From an uncultured Peptococcaceae bacterium (GTDB taxonomy: Bacteria > Bacillota > Peptococcia > Peptococcales > Peptococcaceae): a DNA stretch of 30,986 nt. Below are positions 16,098 through 24,622 of this stretch, in pieces; position 1 is the first letter of the stretch, and each line of letters starts with the position of its first letter. Location: the NCBI GenBank assembly GCA_934229395.1, contig CAKQDL010000020.1:1-30986 (forward strand), in the 5' to 3' direction. The position numbers were made by a program, and so were the translations under genes. The notes under the pieces are model-generated. The model saw only the letters and a program-made list of their open reading frames with translations. It did no database searches and was not told the origin of the DNA.

Positions 16098-16866
16098 ATC
16101 TTATTGCGTCCTTCATGGTTTTTATGTAGCGGCCGATTTCCTTTGGCGCGTCTTGTCCATGCTTCTCTAGGAGCTTAATCACGGCTGAGCCTACGATGGC
16201 GCCGTCTGCGATGTCGGCCATTTTTTTGGCCTGCTCGGGCTTAGAAATGCCAAAACCGATGGCGCAAGGTACGTCGGTGTTTTGGCGAATCACCTCTACA
16301 ATAGACGCCAAATCGGTGGTGATTTCGCTTCTTGTGCCGGTCACGCCGAGACTCGAAACGAGGTAGATAAAGTCCTCTGCCTCCTTTGCAATCATGGCCA
16401 CGCGATTTTTACTCGTTGGTGCAATCATTGAGATGAGCGCTACGCCGCACTGGCTGCACAGTGGCTGGAACTCTTCTTTTTCTTCAAAGGGGAGATCTGG
16501 CAAAATGAGGCCGTCGATGCCAATTTCTTGGCAGGTTTTGATGAATTTTTCGGCACCATAGGAATAAACTACGTTGGCATAGGTCATAAAAACCATCGGC
16601 ACGCTGACGTCCTGGCGCAAATCGCGCACGAGCTCAAAAATTTTATCGGTGGTGGCGCCAGCTTTTAGGGCGCGGATGTTGGCACCTTGGATGACTGGCC
16701 CTTCGGCTGTTGGGTCTGAAAAGGGAATGCCGAGCTCTATCAGGTCGGCGCCATTTTTTTCTGCCTCGCGCACCGCCGCCGCTGTAGTGGCCAAGTCGGG
16801 ATCGCCACAGGTGATAAAGGGAATGAAGGCCTTGCCGTTAGAAAATGCGTTTTTAATCTTACTCAT
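16096..16866 (-). CDS. trpA: Tryptophan synthase alpha subunit
   Basis: A 256-residue TIM-barrel subunit that cleaves indole-3-glycerol phosphate to indole and glyceraldehyde 3-phosphate and passes indole to TrpB. FITCGDPD, LIELGIPFSDP with catalytic E44, and DGLILPDLPFEE are visible. The second catalytic acid, Asp60 of the E. coli enzyme in ADGP, is Glu here (TAEGPVIQ). I start at 16866: GAGGAG is nine bases upstream, and the ATG overlaps the trpB end by eight bases. The longer open frame to 16917 lies inside trpB and adds residues foreign to the family. It is the last gene of the operon. Confidence 0.93.
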   Translation of the reverse strand: MSKIKNAFSNGKAFIPFITCGDPDLATTAAAVREAEKNGADLIELGIPFSDPTAEGPVIQGANIRALKAGATTDKIFELVRDLRQDVSVPMVFMTYANVVYSYGAEKFIKTCQEIGIDGLILPDLPFEEKEEFQPLCSQCGVALISMIAPTSKNRVAMIAKEAEDFIYLVSSLGVTGTRSEITTDLASIVEVIRQNTDVPCAIGFGISKPEQAKKMADIADGAIVGSAVIKLLEKHGQDAPKEIGRYIKTMKDAIR

Positions 16867-18049
16867 GGATATCTTCTCCTCTGTAGCGAGCGATGGCGGC
16901 ACAGTCCTTGTCGCCACGGCCTGAAATGGTGATTACAATAATTTGGTCTTTGGCCATTGTTGGCGCGAGCTTTATGGCGTGGGCCACAGCATGGGCCGAT
17001 TCAATGGCAGGAATGATGCCTTCGGTTTTGGCCATATATTCAAAGGCATCCACGGCTTCATCGTCGGTCACTGGCACATACTCGGCACGGCCAATGTCGT
17101 GAAGGTGAGCGTGCTCTGGCCCAATACCTGGATAATCGAGGCCCGCAGAGATAGAATACACTGGCGCGATTTGGCCATACCTGTCTTGGCAGAAATAGGA
17201 TTTCATACCGTGGAAAATGCCCACGCTGCCTGTGGCGATGGTGGCCGCCGTTTCAAAGGTATCCACCCCGCGCCCTGCTGCCTCACAGCCAATCAATCGC
17301 ACGTCCTCGTCTTCAATAAAGTTGTAGAAGGTGCCGATGGCATTGGAGCCACCACCCACACAGGCGATGACGGCATCTGGCAAGCGCCCCTCCTTCTCGA
17401 GCATTTGCTCCTTGATTTCTTTAGAAATCACTGCTTGAAAGTCACGCACAATCGTTGGGAAGGGGTGGGGGCCCATCACAGAGCCTAGGCAATAATGGGT
17501 GTCATCGATGCGGTTGGTCCATTCGCGCATGGCCTCAGACACGGCATCCTTTAAGGTGGCAGTGCCTGTGGAGACTGGATTGACCTCTGCCCCCAAAAGA
17601 CGCATACGGTACACATTGAGGGCTTGGCGCTCAGTATCTTCCTTGCCCATAAAGACCACGCATTCCATCCCCATAAGGGCTGCTGCTGTGGCTGTGGCTA
17701 CACCGTGCTGACCGGCACCTGTTTCAGCAATGAGGCGGGTTTTGCCCATCTTCTTGGCCAAGAGGGCTTGGCCCAACACATTGTTGATTTTGTGAGCGCC
17801 TGTGTGGTTCAAGTCCTCACGCTTGAGGTAAATTTTGGCACCGCCTAGGTCGCGGGTCATTTTTTCGGCATAGTAAAGTCTGGATGGGCGGCCAGCGTAG
17901 TCGTTAAAAAGGGCTTCGAGCTCCTTGTTGAATGCTGGATCGTTTTTGTAAAAATTGTAGGCCTCTTCGAGCTCAATCACTGCATTCATCAAGGTTTCTG
18001 GAATGTATTGGCCACCGTGTATGCCGAAGCGTCCGTTTGGATTTGTCAT
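16859..18049 (-). CDS. trpB: Tryptophan synthase beta subunit
   Basis: A 396-residue PLP enzyme that condenses indole with serine. K87 in NHTGAHKINN is the PLP lysine, and GGGSNAIG binds the PLP phosphate. FGIHGGQYIPETLM at the N terminus marks the ordinary TrpB1 type that pairs with TrpA. The ATG overlaps the trpF stop in ATGA. Full-length and unremarkable. Confidence 0.97.
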   Translation of the reverse strand: MTNPNGRFGIHGGQYIPETLMNAVIELEEAYNFYKNDPAFNKELEALFNDYAGRPSRLYYAEKMTRDLGGAKIYLKREDLNHTGAHKINNVLGQALLAKKMGKTRLIAETGAGQHGVATATAAALMGMECVVFMGKEDTERQALNVYRMRLLGAEVNPVSTGTATLKDAVSEAMREWTNRIDDTHYCLGSVMGPHPFPTIVRDFQAVISKEIKEQMLEKEGRLPDAVIACVGGGSNAIGTFYNFIEDEDVRLIGCEAAGRGVDTFETAATIATGSVGIFHGMKSYFCQDRYGQIAPVYSISAGLDYPGIGPEHAHLHDIGRAEYVPVTDDEAVDAFEYMAKTEGIIPAIESAHAVAHAIKLAPTMAKDQIIVITISGRGDKDCAAIARYRGEDIHE

Positions 18050-18654
18050 TTTCTTTCGTCCTTTCTCACTGCGGCTACAAAGGCCGCTATTTTTGTCTTA
18101 TCCTTAAGCCCCTCTGTTTCTATACCGGAGCTGACGTCCACTGCAAAGGGGTTGCGCGTGTCCACAGCCTCGCCAACGTTTTCTGGCGTGAGGCCGCCGG
18201 CTAAAAAGTAGGGTCTGTCTATTTTTTCTATCAAGCGCCAATCAAAGGTTTGACCATGGCCACGGCCGGCATCTAGGAGCACATAATCGGCGTCGCTCGC
18301 CTGCGCCCTCGCCACATCTTGGTTTGAGGCAATCACAAAGGCTTGGATGATGGGCGCATCTGTAAGGCTGCGCAGTTTCCTTATATAAGCGTTGTCCTCA
18401 TGGCCGTGGAGCTGGGCCATATCTATAATGCCTTCGTCAATAAGCCCAGCCACTCTTTGCGCGTCCTCATCCACAAAAACGCCAACAGCCACCACATGGT
18501 CCGCGAGCTTTTCCTTGAGGGTGCGAGCTCTTTGGGGTGTTACATAGCGCTTGCTTTCTGGGACAAATACAAAACCTGCGTAATCGACACCCAAGTCATT
18601 GACTGCGGCAATGTCTTCTTCTCTTGAAAGGCCACAGCATTTTATTTTTGTCAT
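18046..18654 (-). CDS. trpF: Phosphoribosylanthranilate isomerase
   Basis: A 202-residue TIM barrel carrying out the Amadori rearrangement of N-(5'-phosphoribosyl)anthranilate. The catalytic cysteine region is IKCCGLSREEDI, and the catalytic aspartate lies in YVLLDAGRGHGQTFDW. AGGLTPENV is the phosphate loop. GAGGGA precedes the ATG, which overlaps the trpC stop in ATGA. TrpF is separate from TrpC here, as in most Bacillota. Confidence 0.95.
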   Translation of the reverse strand: MTKIKCCGLSREEDIAAVNDLGVDYAGFVFVPESKRYVTPQRARTLKEKLADHVVAVGVFVDEDAQRVAGLIDEGIIDMAQLHGHEDNAYIRKLRSLTDAPIIQAFVIASNQDVARAQASDADYVLLDAGRGHGQTFDWRLIEKIDRPYFLAGGLTPENVGEAVDTRNPFAVDVSSGIETEGLKDKTKIAAFVAAVRKDERK

Positions 18655-19433
18655 AGCGTCCCTCGCAATGCCGCAAGGGCCTGTCCTTTGTCTTTGGCAC
18701 GCATCATGTATTCGCCAACGAGGATGGCGTCGACGCCGCCCTCGCGCATGGTTCTGGCGTCATCAGCGCTCATGATGCCGCTTTCTGATACAAAAACGAC
18801 CTCTTCACCCACCATGGTGCGCAAGTTTTGGCTGTTGGTGATGTCCACCGAAAAATCTCTAAGGTTGCGGTTGTTCACACCAATCACGCGCGCCCCAGCA
18901 CGAAGAGCCATATCGACCTCACGCGCATCGTGGGTTTCTACCAGGGCCGTCATGCCTAAGCTATCGCAAATAGCAAGGTACTCTGCGAGCTGCTCCTCGT
19001 CCAAAAGGGCGCATATCAGGAGCACCGCCGCGGCCCCCAATACCTTGGCCTCATAAATCATGTAGGCATCTACCACAAAATCCTTACGCAGGCAGGGCAG
19101 CTCTACGGTTTCGGCAATTTCTTTTAAATAATTGTCGCTACCCAAAAACCATTTGGGCTCTGTGAGCACAGACAAGCAATCGGCCCCTGCCGCCTCGTAG
19201 GCCTTGGCAATCTCTAGGTAGGGAAACTCCGCATCAATCACGCCCTTTGAGGGTGAGGCCTTTTTGCATTCGCAAATAACGGCCATCTCAGGCTTTTTTA
19301 GGGCACGCTCAAAGGAAAAATCTCCCTTCGGAAGCGCCATCGCCTGCGCTCTCATTTCGTCAAAGGGCACGAGGCCCTTGTTTATTTCTGTGCGTTCGCG
19401 CGCATGGCTCGCCAGCTCGTCTAAAATGCTCAT
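18651..19433 (-). CDS. trpC: Indole-3-glycerol-phosphate synthase
   Basis: A 260-residue TIM barrel that closes the indole ring. Key regions are ICECKKASPSKGVI, LRKDFVVDAYMIYEA, GVNNRNLRDFSVD and VSESGI. The length is normal. It overlaps the trpD stop in ATGA, with GAGG six to ten bases ahead of the ATG. Confidence 0.96.
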   Translation of the reverse strand: MSILDELASHARERTEINKGLVPFDEMRAQAMALPKGDFSFERALKKPEMAVICECKKASPSKGVIDAEFPYLEIAKAYEAAGADCLSVLTEPKWFLGSDNYLKEIAETVELPCLRKDFVVDAYMIYEAKVLGAAAVLLICALLDEEQLAEYLAICDSLGMTALVETHDAREVDMALRAGARVIGVNNRNLRDFSVDITNSQNLRTMVGEEVVFVSESGIMSADDARTMREGGVDAILVGEYMMRAKDKGQALAALRGTL

Positions 19434-20461
19434 GCCTCTTCCTCCGCGCGGTTGCTCACTTCGATGAATTTTTCTAGAGTTTCTAAAGCTGCACCTGAAT
19501 CAATGAGGGTCTTGGCCAGCTCAATCCCACCGGCGAAGTTCTCTGCCTTGCCACCAATATAAAGGGCGGCGCCGGCGTTTAGGAGCACGGCATTGCGCTT
19601 GTGGCCCTTCTCACCGGATAATATGGCGCGGGTGATGGCGGCATTTTCTGCCGGTTCGCCACCACGCAAGTCCTCCTTGGTGCAGCGTTCAAAGCCGAAG
19701 TCCTCTGGCGTGATGGTGTAGCGCTTGACCCATCCGTCCTTGATTTCGCAAATGCTTGTTGCCGCACTTAGGGAAATCTCGTCGAGCTTGTCTTGGCCGT
19801 AAACCACCATACCACGTTTTACGCCTAAGCTTACCAAAACCTGCGCCAATGGTTCTACCAGGTATTCATCGTACACGCCCAAAAGCTGCATCTTTGGCAT
19901 GGCTGGGTTGGTGAGGGGCCCTAGGATGTTAAACACGGTGCGGAAGCCCAGCTCCTTGCGGATGGCGCCCACGTAGCGCATCGAGGTGTGGTATTTTTGG
20001 GCAAAGAAGAAGCACATCCCTACCTCGTCCAAAAGCTCAACCACCCTTTCTGGGCTTTGCTCAATGTTCACGCCCAAGGCTTCGAGGCAATCGGCGGTAC
20101 CACATTTGGAGGAGGCGGCGCGGTTGCCGTGCTTGGCCACCTTCATGCCACCACTTGCGGCCACAAGGCCGGCGGTGGTTGAAATGTTGAAGCTGTGAGA
20201 ATTGTCGCCACCTGTGCCAACTATGTCGAAAATTTCCATGCCCGTGTCCACCTTGGTGGCATGGTCGCGCATGGCTGCGGCGCACCCGGCAATTTCGTTG
20301 ATGGTTTCGGCGCGAGTACTTTTGGTCGACAGGGCTGCCAAAAAGGCTGCGTTTTGGGTGGCTGAGGTTTCGCCGCTCATAATTTCGTTCATGACCGTGT
20401 AGGCTTCGTCATAGGTCAAATCTTGCTTATCTACTATTTTTACAATGGCTTCCTTAATCAT
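19430..20461 (-). CDS. trpD: Anthranilate phosphoribosyltransferase
   Basis: A 343-residue enzyme joining anthranilate and phosphoribosyl pyrophosphate. The PRPP/anthranilate motif GTGGDNSHSFNIST and the basic KHGNRAASSKCG segment are intact. It is a stand-alone TrpD, not fused to TrpG. AAGGAG precedes the ATG inside the end of trpG, and the genes overlap by eight bases. Confidence 0.96.
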   Translation of the reverse strand: MIKEAIVKIVDKQDLTYDEAYTVMNEIMSGETSATQNAAFLAALSTKSTRAETINEIAGCAAAMRDHATKVDTGMEIFDIVGTGGDNSHSFNISTTAGLVAASGGMKVAKHGNRAASSKCGTADCLEALGVNIEQSPERVVELLDEVGMCFFFAQKYHTSMRYVGAIRKELGFRTVFNILGPLTNPAMPKMQLLGVYDEYLVEPLAQVLVSLGVKRGMVVYGQDKLDEISLSAATSICEIKDGWVKRYTITPEDFGFERCTKEDLRGGEPAENAAITRAILSGEKGHKRNAVLLNAGAALYIGGKAENFAGGIELAKTLIDSGAALETLEKFIEVSNRAEEEA

Positions 20462-21032
20462 TTTCTATCTCCTTAATAAAGCTTCTTAGTATATCCTTAC
20501 CATTTGGTGTCATGATGGATTCTGGGTGAAATTGCACGCCGTAGATGGCCTTTTCCTTGTGGGCCACCGCCATGATTTCTCCGTCTTCAGTGGTGGCCGT
20601 AACGGCCAACGCCTCTGGCAGACTCTCTGCCTCTGCCGCTAGCGAGTGGTAACGCGCCACCATGGCGTCCTCGGGGCAGTGCTTAAAAAGCGCGCAGGTC
20701 TTGTCAAAATGGACCTTTGATTGCTTGCCATGCATGAGCGTTTTGGCGTAGGTCACGCGTGCGCCAAAGGCAGCGCAGATGGCTTGGTGGCCCAAGCACA
20801 CGCCCAAAATAGGCACCTCGCCCCCCATCTCACGCACCACATCTATTGTGACGCCTGCATCCTCTGGCCGTCCTGGCCCTGGTGAAAGAATGATTTTTTG
20901 TGGCGATAGGGCGCGTATTTCTTCTACTGTGAGGCAATCGTTGCGCACCACCTTAATATCCGGCTCAATCTCGCCAAGAAGTTGGTAGAGATTGTATGAA
21001 AAGCTGTCGTAGTTGTCAATTAAAAGAATCAT
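20454..21032 (-). CDS. trpG: Anthranilate synthase glutamine amidotransferase subunit
   Basis: A 192-residue class I amidotransferase supplying ammonia to TrpE. The nucleophile is C79 in GVCLGHQAI, and the His-Glu pair lies in GVQFHPES. GGAGGTGG is close before the ATG. It overlaps the trpE end by 17 bases. With only one trp operon in view it might also serve folate synthesis as PabA, which cannot be judged here. Confidence 0.95.
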   Translation of the reverse strand: MILLIDNYDSFSYNLYQLLGEIEPDIKVVRNDCLTVEEIRALSPQKIILSPGPGRPEDAGVTIDVVREMGGEVPILGVCLGHQAICAAFGARVTYAKTLMHGKQSKVHFDKTCALFKHCPEDAMVARYHSLAAEAESLPEALAVTATTEDGEIMAVAHKEKAIYGVQFHPESIMTPNGKDILRSFIKEIEND

Positions 21033-22494
21033 GGTCCACCTCCTGCGCCAGTTGCAAGGCCTTCAAAGACGATTTTGCCTTGTTTAGGCATTCCTCGTAT
21101 TCCTTTTCGGCCACCGAATCGGCCACAATGCCTGCACCGCTTCGTACAAAAACCTTGCCATTTTTCTTATACACAAGGCGAATGGCAATGCAGGTATCCA
21201 TATTGCCTGTAAAGTCGATATAGCCAACGGCACCACCGTAGATGCCGCGCTTGTTGTTTTCTAGCTCGCCAATGAGCTGGCAGGCGCGAATTTTCGGCGC
21301 GCCTGAAAGGGTCCCAGCCGGCAGCACCGCCTCAATGGCATCAAAGGCGTCGTAGCCATCGCCAATATCACCGCGCACGGTAGAGCCCAAATGCATCACA
21401 TGAGAAAACCGTTCGATGCTGTGGAAGGCTTCCACCTCTACCGAGCCAAAGCGGCTGATTTTGCCCAAGTCGTTGCGGCCCAAATCCACCAGCATATTGT
21501 GTTCAGCGATTTCCTTTTCGTCGGCCAAAAGTTCCTGTTCGAGGGCCACGTCCTCTTCGTCTGTTGCACCTCTAGGGCGCGTGCCAGCAAGAGGAAAGGT
21601 GTGGAGGATGCCGTTTTCTAGCTTGACCAAAGTTTCTGGTGAGGCACCAGCGACCTCTACATCTGTACCCGAAAAATAAAACATATACGGCGATGGGTTC
21701 ACTGTGCGCAACACGCGGTAGGTGTTGAAGAGACTCCCCTCAAAGGGTGCACTGAGACGGTTGGAGAGGACAATTTGAAAAATATCGCCTTCAAAAATAT
21801 GCTTCTTCGCTTTTTCCACCATCGCGCAAAACGCATCCTTGGAAAAAAGCGGTGTGACCTCGCCTGTGAGCCGGCCGGCCGGTTCCTCTTTCTTTTCGCC
21901 CGTTTTTAGTAAGCGCGCCAGCTGATGGAGCTCAAGCACCGCCTTGTTGTAGCCCACCTCCACGTCCTCTAGGGACATATTGCTAATGAGAATAAGCTTT
22001 TGCTTGAGATGGTCAAAGGCGATGACCTTGTCAAAAAGCATGAGGTCGGCATCCTTAAAGCCTTCCGAATCCTCTACCTCGCATTTGGCGCTGGGCTCGC
22101 TGTAGGTGAGGTAATCGTAAGAGAAATAACCCACCAAGCCGCCTGTGAAGGAAGGCAAATAATCGAAGCGTGGGCTCTTGTAGTCTGAGAGGAGCTGGCG
22201 CAGCACCTCTGACGGGTTGTCGGTTTGAAGCTTGATACCGCCAGCTGTTACCACACCGTTTTCGCAGGTGACGGCCAATTTTGGATCGTAGCCCAAAAAG
22301 GTGTAGCGGCCCCAACGCTCGTTGGCCTGAGCCGATTCTAGCAAGTAGCAATGGTTGGACACATTTTTTAAAATGCGCATCGCCTCAATGGGCGTTGTAA
22401 AATCCGAAAGCAGCTCGCAGCTTAGGGGCACCACCTTGTAGGCGCCTGCGGCTGCTATTTTTTTTACGTCCTCTAGCTTTGGTAACACGTTCAT
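21016..22494 (-). CDS. trpE: Anthranilate synthase component I
   Basis: A 492-residue chorismate-using enzyme. The N-terminal LLESAQANERWGRYTFLG carries the LLES element of the tryptophan feedback site, so the enzyme is probably inhibited by tryptophan. The C-terminal domain has DIFQIVLSNRLS, LAGTRPRGAT, LGRNDLGKI and LPAGTLSGAPK. I start at the ATG at 22494, because the alternative GTG at 22503 lies inside the AAAGGTG ribosome site. It is the first gene of trpEGDCFBA, preceded by the T-box leader. Confidence 0.96.
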   Translation of the reverse strand: MNVLPKLEDVKKIAAAGAYKVVPLSCELLSDFTTPIEAMRILKNVSNHCYLLESAQANERWGRYTFLGYDPKLAVTCENGVVTAGGIKLQTDNPSEVLRQLLSDYKSPRFDYLPSFTGGLVGYFSYDYLTYSEPSAKCEVEDSEGFKDADLMLFDKVIAFDHLKQKLILISNMSLEDVEVGYNKAVLELHQLARLLKTGEKKEEPAGRLTGEVTPLFSKDAFCAMVEKAKKHIFEGDIFQIVLSNRLSAPFEGSLFNTYRVLRTVNPSPYMFYFSGTDVEVAGASPETLVKLENGILHTFPLAGTRPRGATDEEDVALEQELLADEKEIAEHNMLVDLGRNDLGKISRFGSVEVEAFHSIERFSHVMHLGSTVRGDIGDGYDAFDAIEAVLPAGTLSGAPKIRACQLIGELENNKRGIYGGAVGYIDFTGNMDTCIAIRLVYKKNGKVFVRSGAGIVADSVAEKEYEECLNKAKSSLKALQLAQEVDHDSFN

Positions 22495-22515
22495 TTTTTT
22501 CACCTTTCTTCGCTC

Positions 22516-22554
22516 AAAAAAACTCCATTGGCTGTTCTATTTCAGCCAATGGAG
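22516..22554 (-). terminator. Second intrinsic terminator in the trp leader
   Basis: On the minus strand, a perfect 12-base-pair stem (CTCCATTGGCTG / CAGCCAATGGAG), an eight-base loop AAATAGAA and seven Us, about 20 bases before trpE. It lies downstream of the T-box terminator, and no second T-box or leader peptide is visible that would control it. Confidence 0.88.
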
Positions 22555-22559
22555 CCAAC

Positions 22560-22600
22560 AAAAAAACGCCCTCGACAGAAATAGAATTCTGTCAAGGGCG
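22560..22600 (-). terminator. T-box-controlled terminator of the trp operon
   Basis: On the minus strand, a stem of about 14 base pairs, CGCCCTTGACAG (one G-U) extended by two A-U pairs, loop TTCTAT, then seven Us. Its 5' side follows the T-box motif by about 15 bases, the normal arrangement for terminator/antiterminator switching. Confidence 0.92.
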
Positions 22601-22849
22601 AATAGTTACACTTATCCGCGGTGCCACCTTGATTCACAGGAATGACCCTGTGCACTTAACGAGATACCATCATATCCCTGGCAAGCTACGTCTGCCTACA
22701 GCGTCGCAGAATACTCGGCACGAGGCCTTTGACTGCGCCCTCAGCGGTCCATTTGACAACTTGTTTCTTACCCGACTCTCAGCATCACGGGCTCTCTGTA
22801 AAGGCATCATTGCCGTTATCTCCGCTTCAACGGTTTGATTGATTAAATT
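22601..22849 (-). ncRNA. Tryptophan T-box leader
   Basis: On the minus strand the leader has the conserved stem I words CAGAGAGC and GCTGAGAG, a likely specifier UGG at 22751-22749 in the context AAATGGACC, and the T-box motif AAGGTGGCACCGCGGA (22630-22615) that pairs with the acceptor end of uncharged tRNA. A UGG specifier fits the trp genes downstream. Uncharged tRNA-Trp would favour the antiterminator and expression of trpEGDCFBA. Confidence 0.93.
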
Positions 22850-22855
22850 AATGAG

Positions 22856-22884
22856 ATAATAACACGGACGATTGTCCATGTCAA
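22856..22884 (-). promoter_or_regulatory. Promoter of the trp operon, with a dyad in the spacer
   Basis: On the minus strand a perfect TTGACA, a 17-base spacer and TATTAT. The spacer and its edges hold an imperfect dyad CATGGAC-AATC-GTCCGTG (22863-22880), which could be a repressor operator. Confidence 0.88.
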
Positions 22885-22910
22885 CAATAAACGGTCATTT
22901 TTTTACAAAA

Positions 22911-24503
22911 TTAATTTTCCTTAAAGCGGCGGATGATGGTTTCGGCCGTGGCAATGCCGTCAATAGCCGAGCTGACAATGCCGCCAGCATAGCCTGCACC
23001 CTCACCGATTGGGTAGATGCCGCGCACATTTACGCTCTCGCGCGTGATGCGATCGCGCACCAGACGCACCGGCGAGGACGAACGTGTTTCGGCGCCAGTG
23101 AGGACGGCGTCATGCAGGTCAAAATCCTTGAGGTATTTGCTCATGCCACCAATGGCGTGGCGCAAGCTGTCTGTAACAATGTTTGGATAAAGCCCGCTCA
23201 AATCGCTCAGGCAATACCCTGGGCGCACACTTGGGCGCACACTGCCAAGGGCCGTTGTGGCTTCGCCGCGCAAGAAATCGCCCACGCATTGCACCGGTGC
23301 TGTATAGCCACCGCCGCCGAGCTTGTAGCAGGCTTCTTCGACCCTTTCTTGAAAGAGGATGCCGTCTAAAACGCCCATGCCGAAATCCTCTGGGCCAATG
23401 TTCACAAGAAGAGCGCTGTTGGCGTTTTCCTTATCACGCGCGTGGTAGCTCATGCCGTTGACCACAAGGCGCTCGGCCTCGCTTGCAGCTGCCACCACCT
23501 GCCCACCTGGGCACATACAAAAGGTATATACACCGCGGTTAGTGGCCTCGTCGTGATAGGTCAGCTGATAGCTTGCCGCCCCTAGACGCGCGTGGCCTGC
23601 AAGCTCGCGGTGCTGTCTTTGATTGATGAGCGCTTGCGGATGCTCAATGCGGAAGCCCACAGCAAAAGCCTTCCCCTCCATGGCCAAACCTTGCGCATGA
23701 AGGGTACGGAAAAGATCACGGCTGCTGTGGCCAAGGCCCAAAAGCACAACGTTTGAATAAAACGCACCCTTGTTGGTAGCCACGCCTTTGACCTGACCGT
23801 GATTCATAATGAGGCTTTCTACCTTGGTGCCAAAACGCACCTCGCCGCCCATGCGCACCATTTCCTCGCGCATCGACACAATCACACCCTTGAGCAAATC
23901 AGTGCCAATATGTGGACGCTGCTGGTAAGCAATTTCTGCTGGCGCGCCATGGTGCACAAAAATCTCGTTTACCGTGCGGCCAAGGGGATTTTTGCTGCGG
24001 CTGGTGAGCTTGCCATCCGAAAAGGTCCCGGCACCGCCTTCGCCAAATTGTACGTTGGAAGCTGTGTCTAGGGTGCCGTCGGTCCAAAAGCGTTCTACCT
24101 GCTCACTGCGGCGCGCCACGTCCTCGCCTTGCTCCAAAAGAAGCGGCGCGTAGCCCTCGCGCGCCAACACATAGGCCGCAAAGAGCCCAGCCGGGCCAGC
24201 ACCCACCACAATAGGGCGGCCCTCCAGCGCCTCCGCGCCATGCACAAGAGGCTCAGGCGCGACACTTTTGTGCCAGGTGATGTTTTTATCCTTTAAGGCG
24301 CGCACCTTTTTTTCGCTCATCGCAGCATCCACCTCAACCTGATAGCTAAAGCGTGGCGTGTCACGACGGCGCGCGTCGAGGGATTCCTTTAAAATACTAT
24401 AGCTAAAGCTACCCACTGGCAGGCGCAGCTTAGCAGCAATTTTTTCTTCCAAAGCCTGGAGTGGCTCGTCAATATCCAAATGAAGCTGGTTAATAATAAT
24501 CAT
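22911..24503 (-). CDS. FAD-dependent dehydrogenase, COG2509-like
   Basis: A 530-residue flavoprotein of the uncharacterised NAD(P)/FAD-dependent family with the distinctive C-terminal FAD-dependent protein domain. An N-terminal region of about 95 residues, starting INQLHLDIDEPLQAL, precedes the dinucleotide motif PIVVGAGPAGLFAAYVLA (about residues 96-113). GEGGAGTFSDGKLTSR, CMCPGGQVVAAASE and IGEGAGYAGGIVSSA are conserved in the family. The substrate is not known. GGAGG is about seven bases before the ATG. It is transcribed toward the trp operon, but trp has its own promoter directly after the stop. Confidence 0.88.
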   Translation of the reverse strand: MIIINQLHLDIDEPLQALEEKIAAKLRLPVGSFSYSILKESLDARRRDTPRFSYQVEVDAAMSEKKVRALKDKNITWHKSVAPEPLVHGAEALEGRPIVVGAGPAGLFAAYVLAREGYAPLLLEQGEDVARRSEQVERFWTDGTLDTASNVQFGEGGAGTFSDGKLTSRSKNPLGRTVNEIFVHHGAPAEIAYQQRPHIGTDLLKGVIVSMREEMVRMGGEVRFGTKVESLIMNHGQVKGVATNKGAFYSNVVLLGLGHSSRDLFRTLHAQGLAMEGKAFAVGFRIEHPQALINQRQHRELAGHARLGAASYQLTYHDEATNRGVYTFCMCPGGQVVAAASEAERLVVNGMSYHARDKENANSALLVNIGPEDFGMGVLDGILFQERVEEACYKLGGGGYTAPVQCVGDFLRGEATTALGSVRPSVRPGYCLSDLSGLYPNIVTDSLRHAIGGMSKYLKDFDLHDAVLTGAETRSSSPVRLVRDRITRESVNVRGIYPIGEGAGYAGGIVSSAIDGIATAETIIRRFKEN

Positions 24504-24524
24504 TTCGGGCCTCCTTTTCCCTAT

Positions 24525-24553
24525 ATTTTAGACAAGGAATGCGTCTTGGTCAA
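24525..24553 (-). promoter_or_regulatory. Promoter of the FAD-dependent dehydrogenase gene
   Basis: On the minus strand TTGACC, a 17-base spacer and TAAAAT, with the start roughly 15-20 bases before the ATG. The region to the right holds the divergent promoter of the ATP-grasp gene. Confidence 0.75.
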
Positions 24554-24582
24554 TTGCTTAGGGTGCATTCTTACTGCTCTTG

Positions 24583-24591
24583 TGCTATACT
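24583..24591 (+). promoter_or_regulatory. Extended -10 promoter of the ATP-grasp gene
   Basis: TGCTATACT, an extended -10 box without a good -35, about 30 bases before the ATG at 24623. Confidence 0.6.
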
Positions 24592-24622
24592 GAAAACGAT
24601 CACTTAGAAGGGTGGACATTTT

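Noticed and set aside
16867..16917. N-terminal extension of trpA inside trpB
   Set aside because: The added residues are not TrpA-like, and the ribosome site fits the ATG at 16866.
23218..23255. Apparent tandem duplication of GGGCGCACACT in the FAD-dependent dehydrogenase gene
   Set aside because: The protein there (GSVRPSVRPGY) has the normal family spacing, so the repeat reflects a natural R-P/R-P motif, not a recent duplication.
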